Below are positions 12,471 to 22,613 of a stretch of 64,000 nucleotides of DNA, in pieces. Under the pieces are notes generated by a model, which worked only from the letters and a program-made list of their open reading frames with translations, made no database searches and had not been told where the DNA came from. A program made the translations under genes and the position numbers. The stretch's first letter is position 1. Every line of letters starts with the position of its first letter. Origin of the DNA: Thereva unica (taxonomy: Eukaryota > Arthropoda > Insecta > Diptera > Therevidae). The stretch lies in NCBI GenBank assembly GCA_949987705.1, contig OX465281.1, positions 86,332,543-86,396,542 of the forward strand, in the 5' to 3' direction.

Positions 12471-13290
12471 CGGAGGAGGAATTAACAAGAAATTCAAGTC
12501 CTCCAGCGATTGCCCCCAAATGTAGACTTCTTCTCACTCTAATGTACGTAAGAATATATATTTTATCTTTGATTTCTTGTCAATAAACACATTTTTTTTT
12601 TGATATAGATATTTAGCTCACGGAGGAGGTAAGTAGTATATATCGATGACATTCAAAATGGGAGTAACGACCGTAAAAAGGATTGTTAAGGAAACATGCA
12701 ATTCTTTGTACTTGCCCTCCTAGTTCTGGGACAATGTATGATAATTATAAAGGGACTTATAGTCCAGTCAATTTAGACATCCGAGGGTACATAAATTCGC
12801 ACCAAGCTGAAAATTGGTAGGATTGTTCAAAGCACCGTTATAAATGAAATCTAAAAAGTCCCCATTGATCCGGCACCTGGAACCTGGATTTACTCGGGGT
12901 CAAAGGTCACAAAAACGGTTTTTTGCGATTTTCAGCAAAACGGTAACTTTTATCATAAAATAGTGTTTACAAAGTTTGTAGATTATGCGATTACCTACAA
13001 AAAAGGATCTTATACATTTTCCCGTACGAATTGTCATTCAAGAGATATCGCCGTTTTAAAGATTTACATAAAGCACTCATATCCCCTCACTTGCAACTTG
13101 TATGGCCGAATTGCCATTTACTTAAACTTTAATAACTTCTAGACCGATTATAGTAGAGCAACGTAATTAGGCTCATATTTTAGGTAAATGTGTATTCTTT
13201 TATGTGAAAGAAATAACAGAAACCTGAGTGACTCCGTTTAAAAGATATGTAGGTTCAAAGTATGGGCAAACTGTCGTTTTTGTTTTGGAT
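12471..13290. other. Unclassified repeat-like DNA
   Basis: No gene seen. The sequence near 12840-13290 replaces the 3' LTR of the gypsy element after 57 bases, so it probably belongs to another element that truncated or replaced that LTR. Confidence 0.4.
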
Positions 13291-13347
13291 ATGATGAAAT
13301 TTTGAGGGAAAATAATTGACTTAAGAAAGTCGGAATGATATATGACT
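13291..13347 (-). repeat. 3' LTR remnant of the gypsy element
   Basis: The bases from the agtc start at 13347 leftward to 13291 match the start of the 5' LTR at 28054-27998 apart from a short indel and a few changes. Beyond 13291 similarity stops, so the rest of this LTR is lost. Confidence 0.75.
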
Positions 13348-13360
13348 CCCCCCTCCTTAA
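13348..13360 (-). other. Polypurine tract of the gypsy element
   Basis: On the minus strand the run is TTAAGGAGGGGGGA immediately before the LTR start AGTC. This is where plus-strand DNA synthesis would be primed. It overlaps the last codons of env, as is usual in errantiviruses. Confidence 0.75.
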
Positions 13361-14421
13361 GTTTGATGTCCTCCTGGGCATCATTTTGCTTTTTAGATAC
13401 TATGAATGTTAAATTATTCGATTTGGATTTTACATAATAATAAATGATACAAATAGCTAATACTACTAAAAGTACTACAATTAACAGGTAATTTATTGTT
13501 TTGTTTTCCAACGATACATATTTGACTCCTTCTATTTCTTTTATATTCTTTATTGTTTTTAAATTTAGTTCCTTAAGAGTTGTTATTTTGCTAACATTAC
13601 TAATATTTGAATGATTGGGAAGGATAATATGTTGAAAGTGATTTACTTGTGAATTTTTAAATTTTGTTTCTCCTATTTCTACTGTACAGTTTTCATATAT
13701 TATTACATAGTTTTGATTTAATTTATATTCTATATTATCGCAAGTGTTCTTTAGTTTGAGATCTATGGCATTTTTAATTACTATAATATTCGGTCCTAAC
13801 TCATCTATTTCCAATTCAACATTCTTTACTTTTTGACAATTTTGAAAATTTTTATTAACAAGATTTCGAGTACAATCATTTGTTGGTTTTAATGCTTTAA
13901 AATAATTTTGATTATCATCTATATAAGTTTTATTCATATAAACTATTATATTTTTCTCTTCAATTAGAATTTCTTTCTTCTCTACATTTGGAATAGGGAC
14001 TAATCTATACTTCTTTGCTAACTCTACATCGAACCTAGGGATGGATATCACGAATACTAACCTTGAGTTTATTTGTAGTAGGGAACTTTTGATTTCTCTC
14101 ATCTTGGATATGTCGATGTTATAGGAGTTTATTTCTTCGGGGGTCAGGAAGGATCTGCCCATTATGTTATATCGGGCGAAGATGACGTTGTCTTGGATCT
14201 TGTCAATTTCATCATTGAGTATATTTAGGTTCGTTAGTATTTGAAGGAAGTGTAATTGTTTTATGGCGTCTCTATCGACACGAATGGAATTCTTTAGGAA
14301 ATTGTTCGTTAACTCTTGATTTTTATTGATTCTCTCCTTTAAGGTCTCTAAGTTCGATTGAATATCATTGTTAATCTTAATTTGTTTGTTCATATTAGTG
14401 ATAGCGTTATAGTTATTGGTT

Positions 14422-14823
14422 TCAATGGCTTTCAGACGGGACTATTTCTTTCCTATCTTCCTCGTCCATCTTACCAAAGGCCCATTTAAAAACTGTCCCC
14501 CCTAAGTTTATTAAGCCTCTCCTCTGTCTGTGAGGTAAAATGATCTCTATATTGTGTTTAGTTCTGTCAGTTAATGTCTTGAGTTGTCTCAGTATGGTTT
14601 CGTGATCTGGTTGTTGGAATGTGTAATTTATGCTGGTTTCGATATATGTCAAAGTTTGTCTGTTTTCATTTATGTCTACGATGTGTAATATTTTGTCGTA
14701 TCCTTCTATTATTTGTAGGTTATCCAGTTTTATTAGTGTGAAACCTGCCTGGGTGTCCAGTCTGTTTATGTTGATTGTTGCTTCTGTCAGTCCCGTCATT
14801 AACGTCAGTATCACGAGAATTAC
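14422..14823 (-). pseudogene. Env-like glycoprotein, N-terminal part
   Basis: About 130 codons upstream of the main env piece. A short hydrophobic start (ILVILTLMTGL) resembles a signal peptide. Near residue 100 a basic cleavage site, HRQRRGLINLGG, is followed by an FKWAFGK segment, the arrangement found at the SU/TM cleavage point and fusion-peptide region of errantivirus Env proteins. No ATG opens this frame at the right place; the frame overlaps the integrase C-terminus and probably begins through splicing (see acceptor at 14823/14824). It ends at a stop just after a frame slip. Confidence 0.82.
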
Positions 14824-15262
14824 CTGTAAAATATTTAAATTTTCGTTTTATACGACAAGGATGAATCATTCGGTTTCTTGTATCATATAAATTGTTATCG
14901 CGAAATTTCGTTTCTATCTTAACATATCGAGGTTCCGCCTTATGCCTTTCAGTTTTTGGATTTTGAACTAAAATTTCTTTATCATAATTTACTCTATAAT
15001 CCTGCCTATTTTTATTTAATTTCTTTATAGTTTCTATTTTCCTGTTAAGCATTCTATTTCTGATTTTTTCTATATCTAATACCTTACCAAGTAAAAAACC
15101 ATTTGGTCTTCGTTGTGTCGTAGAGTGGATTGTATTGTTGTAGCTCTCTACTGCTTTCAATACTCTCTCTTCCGGGGTCAATTTAACTTTTTCGGCTCCA
15201 AAAATTCTTAAATGCTCGTTTAGTGTTCCATGAGCCCTTTCTATGGCTGAATTACCTGTACA
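14720..15262 (-). pseudogene. Gypsy-type integrase, C-terminal part
   Basis: The frame contains the third catalytic residue in NSAIER, then ESYNNTIHSTTQRRPNGFLL, the usual segment after the core, and a basic C-terminal region (HKAEPRYVKIETKF) that resembles the small beta-barrel DNA-binding domain. It overlaps the env start by roughly 100 bases in another frame, which is normal in these elements. It is separated from the core by a one-base frame slip near 15262. Confidence 0.85.
14824..14833 (-). promoter_or_regulatory. Candidate env splice acceptor
   Basis: On the minus strand the sequence reads ATTTTACAG followed by GTAATTCTCG, and the env frame opens at once. Errantivirus env is expressed from a spliced subgenomic RNA, so an acceptor exactly here is expected. 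The donor, normally near the gag start, was not located. Confidence 0.5.
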
Positions 15263-15553
15263 AACGCGGAGATGTAAAGTGCATTTCTATATCTTCTGAT
15301 CTACAGAAATCTCGCATATTCAGGCTATCGAACTCATTATCCAACACAAGCTTCTTCGGCTTTCCGAATAATGAAAGTCTAAGTCTTAGTTTCTCTATTA
15401 TTGAGATGCTGTTTCTATCGTTAAGCTTCAGAGCCGTCAGATGTTTGGTAAAATCAACAGTTGTTAAGAATACTTCTTTATGGCAATAAAAGAGGTCAAC
15501 GTGAATTATTTCATTAGGAGCATTGGAGGTTTCTGTGAGATTGAATTTGTGTT
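15263..15553 (-). pseudogene. Gypsy-type integrase core, middle part
   Basis: Minus-strand reading gives the first catalytic aspartate in TTVDFTKHL and the second in KLVLDNEFDS. It continues from the zinc-binding piece at 15554 after a stop codon (TAG replacing a sense codon right after YNGIQ). Together with the downstream piece the DDE triad is complete in sequence but divided over two frames. Confidence 0.78.
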
Positions 15554-16381
15554 TTACTGGATGCCATTGTACTTAGCTAAATTGCATGTCTTACAGTTAT
15601 TATGGTATTTGTGTATTAGCAGTTTGAGCTTGGGGTAAAAATACTCGTTCTTTAATTCTTCGTAATTCTCATTCATTCCTCGATGGTTGGTCCTCCTATG
15701 AAAATCCTCTATAATTTTAACCATCTCTTCCTCGCTTCGTATGTCCTTCGCGTTATACTTACATTTGACAAACCTGATGCTCTTTTCGTTGCTGAATAAT
15801 TTGATGAGGATCTTCTGCAATACGTTATATTTTGTGTCCTCTAAATTCGAATAAATCCCCGTTACGCCTTTTGTTATCTCCCTTCTCAATAAGTTGTTTA
15901 GGTAAGTTTCGTCGTATAACTCATCTTCTGTAATAATTAACTTCTTGTACCTTTTGTATTTTACAATTGTTTCTTTTCCCTTTCTTTCTACTAGGTGTAT
16001 TTGACTGTAATACTTGTTTATTATACTTTCGATTAACGGGATATGGTCATTTTGGTCCTCGACGCCACTGTGGATCGTAGCTTGATCACTGTCTGAATCT
16101 CCTATTTCCAATTTATTTATTTGCTTAGTGTCGCTATTAATTCTACTCAAAAAGTCTGCGACCTTATTGTCTTTCCCTTTTAAATATTCTATGTCGAAGT
16201 CGAACTCGTTCAATTTGATCCTCCACCTCTGTAATTTCGAATTGGGTTCTTTAAGAGAATTCAACCAGGCTAAAGGTTGATGGTCTGTTCTTATTGTGAA
16301 TTTTTGCCCGAAGAGGTAGGGGCGGAAATACTTGGTGGCCCAGACTATGGCCAAAAGTTCTTTCTCTCGTTTCGTGCTCAT
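15554..16381 (-). pseudogene. RNase H and integrase zinc domain of gypsy pol
   Basis: The frame starts in RNase H (KREKELLAIVWATKYFRPYL, then RTDHQPLAWL), passes a long charged linker, and ends in the integrase HHCC zinc-binding domain: FHRRTNHRG gives the histidines and CKTCNLAKY the cysteines. RNase H removes the RNA strand during reverse transcription; the zinc domain helps integrase multimerise. The frame begins at a frame slip relative to the previous pol piece, near 16380. Confidence 0.9.
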
Positions 16382-16745
16382 TTAATGTTCGGCTTGCAAA
16401 GCAAATCGGATGGTTATCTTGAGATAGAACAGCGCCAATGGCGAATTGGCTGGCATCGGTGGTAAGAGTGAATCTCTTCCTGAAATCGGGGTATCTCAAG
16501 ACAGGATATTCAGTTATAAGCCTTTTAAGTTTTTCAAAAGCTTCGACGTAACGTGAATCGTTTTCGTCGATCTTTTTGTCTTTCTTTAAGAAATATGTCA
16601 TCGGCTGTGCTACTTTGGCGTAGTCCTTGATGAACTTCTTGTAGTAGCCTGTGACACCGAGAAAGCTTTTAATAGCTTTTCTTGTTTTTGGCAGTTTGAG
16701 ATTCTTGATGGTCTCGATCTTCTGCTCGTTGGGTTTATTCTGTTT
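16381..16745 (-). pseudogene. RT thumb and start of RNase H of gypsy pol
   Basis: The informative part of this frame begins at KPNEQKIETIKNLKLP, runs through the connection segment SFLGVTGYYKKFIKDYAKVA and into RNase H with TLTTDASQFAIGAVL, which carries the first RNase H aspartate. It is split from the RT palm piece by a frame slip near 16740 and from the rest of RNase H near 16380. Confidence 0.88.
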
Positions 16746-17277
16746 CTCTAGCAAGGAATTTGCACTTATCGATTTGAATTTTGAGGTTGTGATTTCGTAG
16801 CCTATCAAAGATTTTATGAATTGAATCAACATGTTCTTGTAGGGAGGTACTAAATATAAGTATATCGTCGAGATATACTACACAGATTCGATTGATAAGA
16901 TCTCTAAGGACGTAATTAATTAATCTTTGGAACGTCGCTGGGGCGTTTTTCAGCCCGAACGGCATTCGTACAAATTCGTAGTGTCCTTGGGGCGTGGAAA
17001 ATGCTGTTTTAGCTCTATCTTTCTCGTCGACAAGTATCTGATGGAAACCCTTAGCGAGATCTAAGGTGGTAAAATATTGGGCTCTGCCTAATTTATCGAA
17101 AATGGATTCGATATTAGGTATCGAGAACTTGTCGTCGACGGTTATTTCATTAAGTTGACGATAGTCAAAAACTATCCTCCATTTCTGTTTACCTGAATGG
17201 TCTAGCTTCTTGGGTACTACCCAAATAGGTGAATTGTAGGCGGAGTTACTAGGCTGGATTATGCCTTGCTGTAGCAT
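16735..17277 (-). pseudogene. Reverse transcriptase palm of gypsy pol
   Basis: About 180 codons with the usual order of RT blocks: [47 protein letters not shown] with one catalytic aspartate, [16 protein letters not shown], and the active-site box [13 protein letters not shown] and the PFGLKNAP phrase are typical of Ty3/gypsy RT. Upstream, the frame continues toward 17548 but is broken by a TAA at 17305-17307. Confidence 0.95.
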
Positions 17278-17553
17278 CTCTTTAACTTGTTTTTCTACCT
17301 CTTCTTAATGGATTTTGGGAAATCGATATATTTTAGAGTAGATCGGTCGGCTATGTTGGGTTATTATCTGATGCTTTACCGAAGTCACGTTGATTAGTTG
17401 TTGATTTTCTTGAAAGAAGAGGTCTTTGTTCTTTCTCAGTATTTGTTTTAAGTGAGAGAGTTCTTCTTTATTCAAGTGATCAGTGGGTAGCTGATCAAAA
17501 AGGCGGGACTCGTTTGCTTTCAGGGTTTCTGATTGGAAAATTTCTCTGGAAGG
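17278..17553 (-). pseudogene. Gypsy pol, protease-RT linker
   Basis: Minus-strand reading gives a polar segment ending in RPIYSKIYRFP, the standard lead-in to the RT domain, then TAA at 17305-17307 where the family has a charged residue. Its left-hand partner in the frame lies beyond the BEL insertion at 24743-25057; the five bases 17549-17553 are the target copy. Confidence 0.75.
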
Positions 17554-18938
17554 TGTTCAGAATTAGCAATTTAATTTCTGACTCAATAAAAAGGTGCCGG
17601 AAGGGTGTGATTCAATAAAAAGATAACTTTTTCCAATAACCAAATTACTATTTATTCGCAATTAATTATTAGATTTTCTCAAATATAAATTCAATAAAAA
17701 TTCAACAAATTGCCAAAATATTTCAATTCAATCTTAAATTCGTTATTAATTCGTGATTTAGTACTTGAAAATTCGTAAATTATTCTTTATTTGTTTGTAA
17801 ATAAGAATTACCAAAATATTGCTTGCTCTGTTGGCTTAATTGATAACGCCACCTATCTGCCAGATGACGATTGATGTTTCGCCTGATGTGTTCTGCAATT
17901 AGAACAGCCAGGAATAACCTTTGTGTTGCTGCACTCTGGTTTCGTTTCTTGGGAATCGCTTGGGATTTGCTTGCTGTTTGCTGCTTGCTGCCTGGTTGCG
18001 GCTTGCTGGACTGCTTTGCCTTGTTTCTTCGCAAATTCGTCCCTCTGTGGTTGGTTAGAGTAACTGCTGAAATCAATTTTGGTGATTAAGTTACTGCTGT
18101 ATTAAAGACTTCAAAACTGTCTTTAATTCGGGCTTTACTGGGAAAAGACCTCAATTCTGTCTTTCCAGAATGCTAAGTTCGATACTTAGGCTTTGAAATT
18201 GCTTTATTGCTAAAACCTCAATACAGATTTTATCTTCTAGTTCAAGACTCTAGAAAGATTAAAAGCAATCTGATTTAACGCCGTCTGTGCGTCGGTATTT
18301 ATTTCTATTCGAACAATAGCTGCGGCTATCCTTTGGCAGGGGGCTTCGTTCTCGAAGTACATAATTTCGGGTTTATGTACTAGATCTGCGTGCGATGTCC
18401 GATCAGCTGTTCTTGTTTATCTTGCTGATGTCAAATGGAGTTTTCTGCACTTGGTAAGTATTTTCTTCTAATTTTAGTTTATTTACTAATTTTATTCTAT
18501 ATTTTTAGGTTTCTAGTGGGGGATGAGGAGAGGAGGAGCCAGCGATCATTCCATTGGGGTTGACAGGTGAGTGTTTTTTTGGAATCTGTTGTGTATTTCC
18601 ATTAATCTTTTTTGTTTACAGACTGTCGATTTGCCGACGGCATTTCGGCATTTTCTTGGATGGATTTTCTGGTGGATTTTTGGTTTTTCATACTTGTTGG
18701 TTTTGAAAAAGGTAAGAACTTGTATTTAGTATTTATATTCAACTAATTCTTTTCTGTTTTCAGGTGTGAATTTGTTGTTGTTTTTTGTAGTGATGTCCTT
18801 TAACTTGTGTGTTTGTTTTGTACTTTTGTGTATTTATGTAGTTTGTTTGTTTAATAAAGTGACAGAAATAGAAAAATTGGTGTTTTATTTATTTAATTCC
18901 TTTTTGCTTGATTTTTGTTTTTCAGTGTCGCCGGAACA
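17554..18938 (-). repeat. BEL 3' LTR
   Basis: 1385 bp with TG...CA ends. It differs from the other LTR by a short insertion near the 17815 region, a 2-base indel in the tctagaaag segment, a 2-base indel near 18722 and scattered substitutions. Read on the plus strand it carries three short introns and AATAAA, described separately. Confidence 0.95.
18454..18858 (+). other. Antisense intron array in the BEL LTR (3' copy)
   Basis: On the plus strand, opposite to the BEL genes, three consensus introns follow each other: 18454-18508 (55 bp, GTAAGT to TTTTTAG), 18567-18621 (55 bp, GTGAGT to GTTTACAG) and 18712-18763 (52 bp, GTAAGA to TTTTCAG). Each has a branch-like CTAAT or TTAAT and a pyrimidine tract before the AG. 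Exons between them are 58 and 90 bp. AATAAA lies at 18853-18858. A frame from ATG 18395 crosses intron 1 in phase, encodes a hydrophobic start (MSDQLFLFILLMSNGVF), and meets TGA at 18561-18563; the 90-bp exon is open in the same phase and reads as a membrane-like helix. What it does is unknown. Confidence 0.55.
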
Positions 18939-18951
18939 TTCTCCCCGCCTT
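18939..18951 (-). other. BEL polypurine tract
   Basis: Minus-strand AAGGCGGGGAGAA directly precedes the 3' LTR, where plus-strand synthesis would be primed. Confidence 0.75.
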
Positions 18952-18957
18952 GAAGCG

Positions 18958-19251
18958 TTAAGCTTCAAAAAAAGTGTTTCGAGGAAGCTGATTAAGACAG
19001 TTTTGTTTTCCGGCGGAAATGCCATTGTGGTATTTTTCTTTAGGGTTCGTTGCTGGTTGGCGAAAACACTGCATACATTTTTGATTATGACGCCTTACTG
19101 CGTTTCGTGTGTTTAATATCCAGTACTTCTGTCTCAGCATATGTACCATTAGCTGTGTGCCCCCATGCAATGTCGTGCGATGGATATTGTCGATGATGAG
19201 CTTAGCTAATGGGCTCTTCTCTGGCAAGATAATGGGATGGCTTATCGGCAT
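18958..19251 (-). pseudogene. BEL integrase, zinc-binding domain only
   Basis: The frame contains the HHCC zinc-binding domain that starts BEL integrases: HRTTLHGG supplies the histidines and KCMQCFR the cysteines. It should be followed by several hundred residues with the DDE core and the BEL C-terminus. Instead the frame runs only a few dozen codons and hits the purine tract and LTR. The integrase core is therefore deleted in this copy, so it could not integrate by itself. The frame is shifted by one base from the RT/RNase H frame, near 19235. Confidence 0.88.
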
Positions 19252-20825
19252 TCTGAATGCGCACTCTCAAAATACCTTCCTGATCGAGGAATGGGGTCAA
19301 TCTGATGATCTTACTTTTGCTGGATACTGGGAGTTTGGATTGGATCGCTCGTCTCTCCTCTTCAAATTCCTGGTTTTGGACGTTTTTTATCCAGCACTTT
19401 AGGGCTGCTTGTATTTCTTCTGACGTAAGGTAGCTAGTTTGGGTATGGCAGGACGTTGATTTTGACGTCTTTAGCCATCGTCGACAGTATGCCGTGACAT
19501 GTAGTAACTTCGTCAATGAAGAATAACTATTGATCAGGTCGTTATTCGAGGAATCCAATTCGACATGCATATTGGTGATGGCTTTTCGTAATCCCATCGT
19601 GATGTCTTGGATTTCCTTCCTTTTGGGCCAGTGCTCCTTTGTCTGTTGGAGCCAGTGAGGGCCTGTCCACCATAACTTATGTGGTTTCAATTCACTCGGT
19701 GATAGTCCTCTTGTGGCGCAGTCGGCAGGGTTGTCTTCTGTTCTAACATGACTCCTGCTACTTTGGTCTAGCAGCTGATGTATTTGTGAGACCATGTTCG
19801 CCACAAATGTTTCCCATGATGATGGGTGTTTTCTCAACCATGCGAGTACAATTGTAGAATCAGTCCAAGCATGTGTAGTTACCTGCTCGAACTTCATGTC
19901 GTCCTTTACTTGCGCCAGTAATTTGGCCAACAAGTGTGCTCCGCTTAACTCTAGCTTTGGCAGTGAGATGGTCTTGATGGGTGCCACTTTGCTTTTGGCA
20001 GCGATTAAGTGGCAATGGCAGTTGCCGTCTTCGTCCTGTGTCCTGATGTATACGGCTGCTGCATATGCTTTGACGGATGCGTCGCAAAATCCATGGATTT
20101 CGATGTTCTGGATTTTGTTGTGTACTTGGATCCACCGCGGGATTTGAATAGTTTGGATGACTTGGAGGTCTGCTCGGAACCTTCGCCAGTGTTGATCGAT
20201 GTTGATCGGGACCGTTTCATCCCAGTCGAGTTTTGTCAGCCAAAGACTTTGTATAAGTATTTTGGCATTAATTGTTACTGGGGTTAGCCAGCCGATGGGG
20301 TCGAACAGCTTCGCAATTTCGGACAATATTTTCCGTTTTGTATATATTTCTGGTGCTGACTCCATGCTGACCTTGTACGACAGTGTATCGCTGGCAGGAT
20401 TCCATAATAAGCCAAGAGCTTTGACTTCTTCTGCATTCACTGCTAGTGGAAATGAGACCTCTCGATCGGTTGCCGGAACTTCTTCCAAGATGGTGTTGTG
20501 ATTCGCCGCCCATTTTCGGAGCTCTAGCCCTCCAGCTCGGAGAAGCTGAATTAATTGCCTTTGTTTCTGTCTTGCTTCTTCTATGCTATCTGCGCCAGTC
20601 ATCAAATCGTCAACGTAGAAATCGTTGAGTACAGCGTTGGAGCCGATTTGGAACATTTCTGCTTCATCTTTCGCCAATTGGTGCATGGTTCGGATGGCAA
20701 GGAAAGGAGCGCTCTTTGTTCCGAACGTCACGGTCAAGAGTTTGTAGTCTCGTATAGGCTGATCTGGTGATTCCCTCCAAACAATCCGTTCGTAATCGGC
20801 ATCGTCTGGATGAACTCGTATCTGC
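19202..20825 (-). pseudogene. BEL reverse transcriptase (second half) and RNase H
   Basis: Open frame with the RT active-site box NDFYVDDLMTGAD, the BEL-type variant of YxDD, followed by thumb sequence and RNase H with FCDASVKAYAAAVY, PKLELSGAHLLA, WTDSTIVLAWL and EDNPADCATRGL, which carry the acidic residues and the final aspartate. A segment resembling the BEL-specific region after RNase H follows. The frame is joined to gag-protease-RT upstream through a frame slip near 20825, inside the RT palm. Confidence 0.95.
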
Positions 20826-22613
20826 CGCTACGTGGTACATCTTCTCGATGTCGGCCATGTAAGCAATTCGATATTTTTTCCATCGCATGAGAGTAGACAT
20901 TAACGAGTTTTGTATTGTTGGTCCATTCAGTAATACGCTATTTAATGAATTTCCATTGGCAGTTGGACGAGATGCATCGAACACTACTCTCAGTTTCGTG
21001 GTCGTGCTGCTCGGTTTGATGACAGCATGGTGAGGTAGGTAACAGCATCGGTATGTTGCTGTGTCGTTGGGCAATTGATTTTGAAGTGCTGATTCTGGAG
21101 TGTTGGTAGGCACCATGTGTCCTAACGTCAAATATTCCTGTATGCATTTGACGTAGTCTGCTTTCAGGTCAGGAACTTGTTGAAATCGTTTCTTCATCTG
21201 CATCAATGTTCGAATGGCGATGTGTCTTGATGCGCCAAGTTGCACTTTATCAGCTACAAATGGAAGCCGGACTTGGTAACGTTCGTTGCTGCATCTAGTG
21301 ACGTTGTTGTTGAAATGGTTTTCACAGCGAGTTTCTTCGTTTGTCCACTTGGATCTTGGGGGAAGTTCTTCTAGTTCCCAAAATCTCTTTAGCTCGTCGT
21401 TAGGAGTCACCTCGGTGAAGAATGTTTTCACATGTGCACTTGCTCGTGCAGCTGGAGTCGTCTTTCCAGAGATGATCCACCCAAACACCGTGTTTTGTCC
21501 CACTGGGGCTTCCTCGTTGCCTTTCCTTAGGCCGGCCAAGATGATCATGGGGAATACATCTGCTCCCAAAAGGATGTCGATGTGACCCGGCTTGTGGAAC
21601 GTTGGATCCGCTAATTCGAGACCCTTTAAGTGCGCCCAATCCTTGCTAGAACATTCACTATTTGGTAATGGATTAGTTATTTTGTTAATTACCATTGCCT
21701 GGACCTGGATGTTCTTCGCCTGTTGGTTTCGTGTCTTTAGTTGCAGCGAGGCCCATTTTGTGATTTTCCCGGCTGGCATGTTACCGATTACGCTTAATGC
21801 TGTTTGTATTGGCTCCTTTTTGAGTTGTAGACTTTGAACCACTGCCTCACCTACGAATGAGGATTGAGATCCGGGATCAATGAGTGCTCTGTAGACCTGC
21901 TCTCGTCCAGTTGGAGATACTACGGTGACCAGGGCTGTGGCTAATAGTACTTGTCGGCAGTCGTAGGGTGCTGCCTGAGCGAAGTATGTGTGTATTTGGT
22001 TGGATGGTAATTCATCGTTTGAACTTGTGAGCGGTGAAACGTTGCTATTGGTTTGACTCGCTGACTGGATTCTGTGTAAGGTTGTATGGTGAGTCTTTCC
22101 GCATTGGAAACATCTACCTTTACTGGGACACTGTGATGAGCGATGGCCTGCTCTCAGGCAATTGATGCATAGATCCTTTGATTTGACTGTTTTATATCTC
22201 TCATCAATGCTGAACTGCACATATTTGGGGCATTTCCCTATGGCATGTGCGCCTTTGCACAGGATGCATACGCTTTGATTTGCGACGTGGAAGGCTTGGC
22301 TTCTTCTTCTTGGGTGCTCTCTGGACTTGCTTTCGTGAGGTTCATTCTTGTTGCTTGTTGGTTTGCTGACAGCTTCCAAGGTTCTGAACCTGGTTTCCAA
22401 GAATTCGCGTAGTTCCACCCATGTTGGAATCGATTGCCTTGATTTGGTGCTCTGCGACTGTTCCCAATGTTCGTGAGTTTCGCTTGGTAGTTTTTGGACC
22501 AGCAAGTGGATGAGAATGGGATCCCAATTTTGTGTTGAGACCTCCAGATTCTCAATGGCAGTGAGGCATTCGTGTGTCCTCGTTTTTAGCTCCTTGATGC
22601 CTTGAGCTGTTTC
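20664..22613 (-). pseudogene. BEL gag C-terminus, protease and RT first half
   Basis: The frame carries three knuckle-like cysteine clusters: CILCKGAHAIGKC, CINCLRAGHRSSQC (CX2CX4HX4C) and CFQCGKTHHTTLH. These bind RNA in Gag. The protease follows with ALIDPGSQSSFV, where the usual D-S/T-G triad has a proline in the second position, and its flap and ILLGADVF segment. RT begins with LPHHAVIKPSSTTTKLRVVF and MADIEKMYH. The frame then loses register near 20825 and reads nonsense to the stop at 20664. The changed protease triad may mean reduced activity; related BEL copies would show if it is normal. Confidence 0.93.

Larger units (their letters stand above)
13200..14393 (-). pseudogene. Env-like glycoprotein, C-terminal part
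   Basis: A 397-codon frame holding the ectodomain and membrane anchor of the gypsy-type envelope protein. The N-terminal half is helix-rich and polar, the middle has paired cysteines (NDCTRN, QNCQK, ENCTVE) and N-glycosylation-type sites. Residues about 310-328 (NYLLIVVLLVVLAICIIYYY) form one clear transmembrane segment followed by a basic cytoplasmic tail. The natural end should be near the purine tract (about 13340); the remaining codons read through LTR and unrelated DNA. The frame joins the upstream env piece through a single frame slip near 14436. Whether it was ever fusogenic here cannot be told from sequence. Confidence 0.85.

Noticed and set aside
17780..18076. Minus-strand basic frame repeated in both BEL LTRs
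   Set aside because: It is in the same strand as BEL but lies within the LTR, is shortened differently in the two copies by the indel near 17815, and has no known LTR-encoded counterpart.
18766..19116. Plus-strand hydrophobic frame at the LTR/internal junction
   Set aside because: It spans the LTR edge and the antisense of the integrase region; T-rich DNA gives leucine/phenylalanine-rich frames by default.
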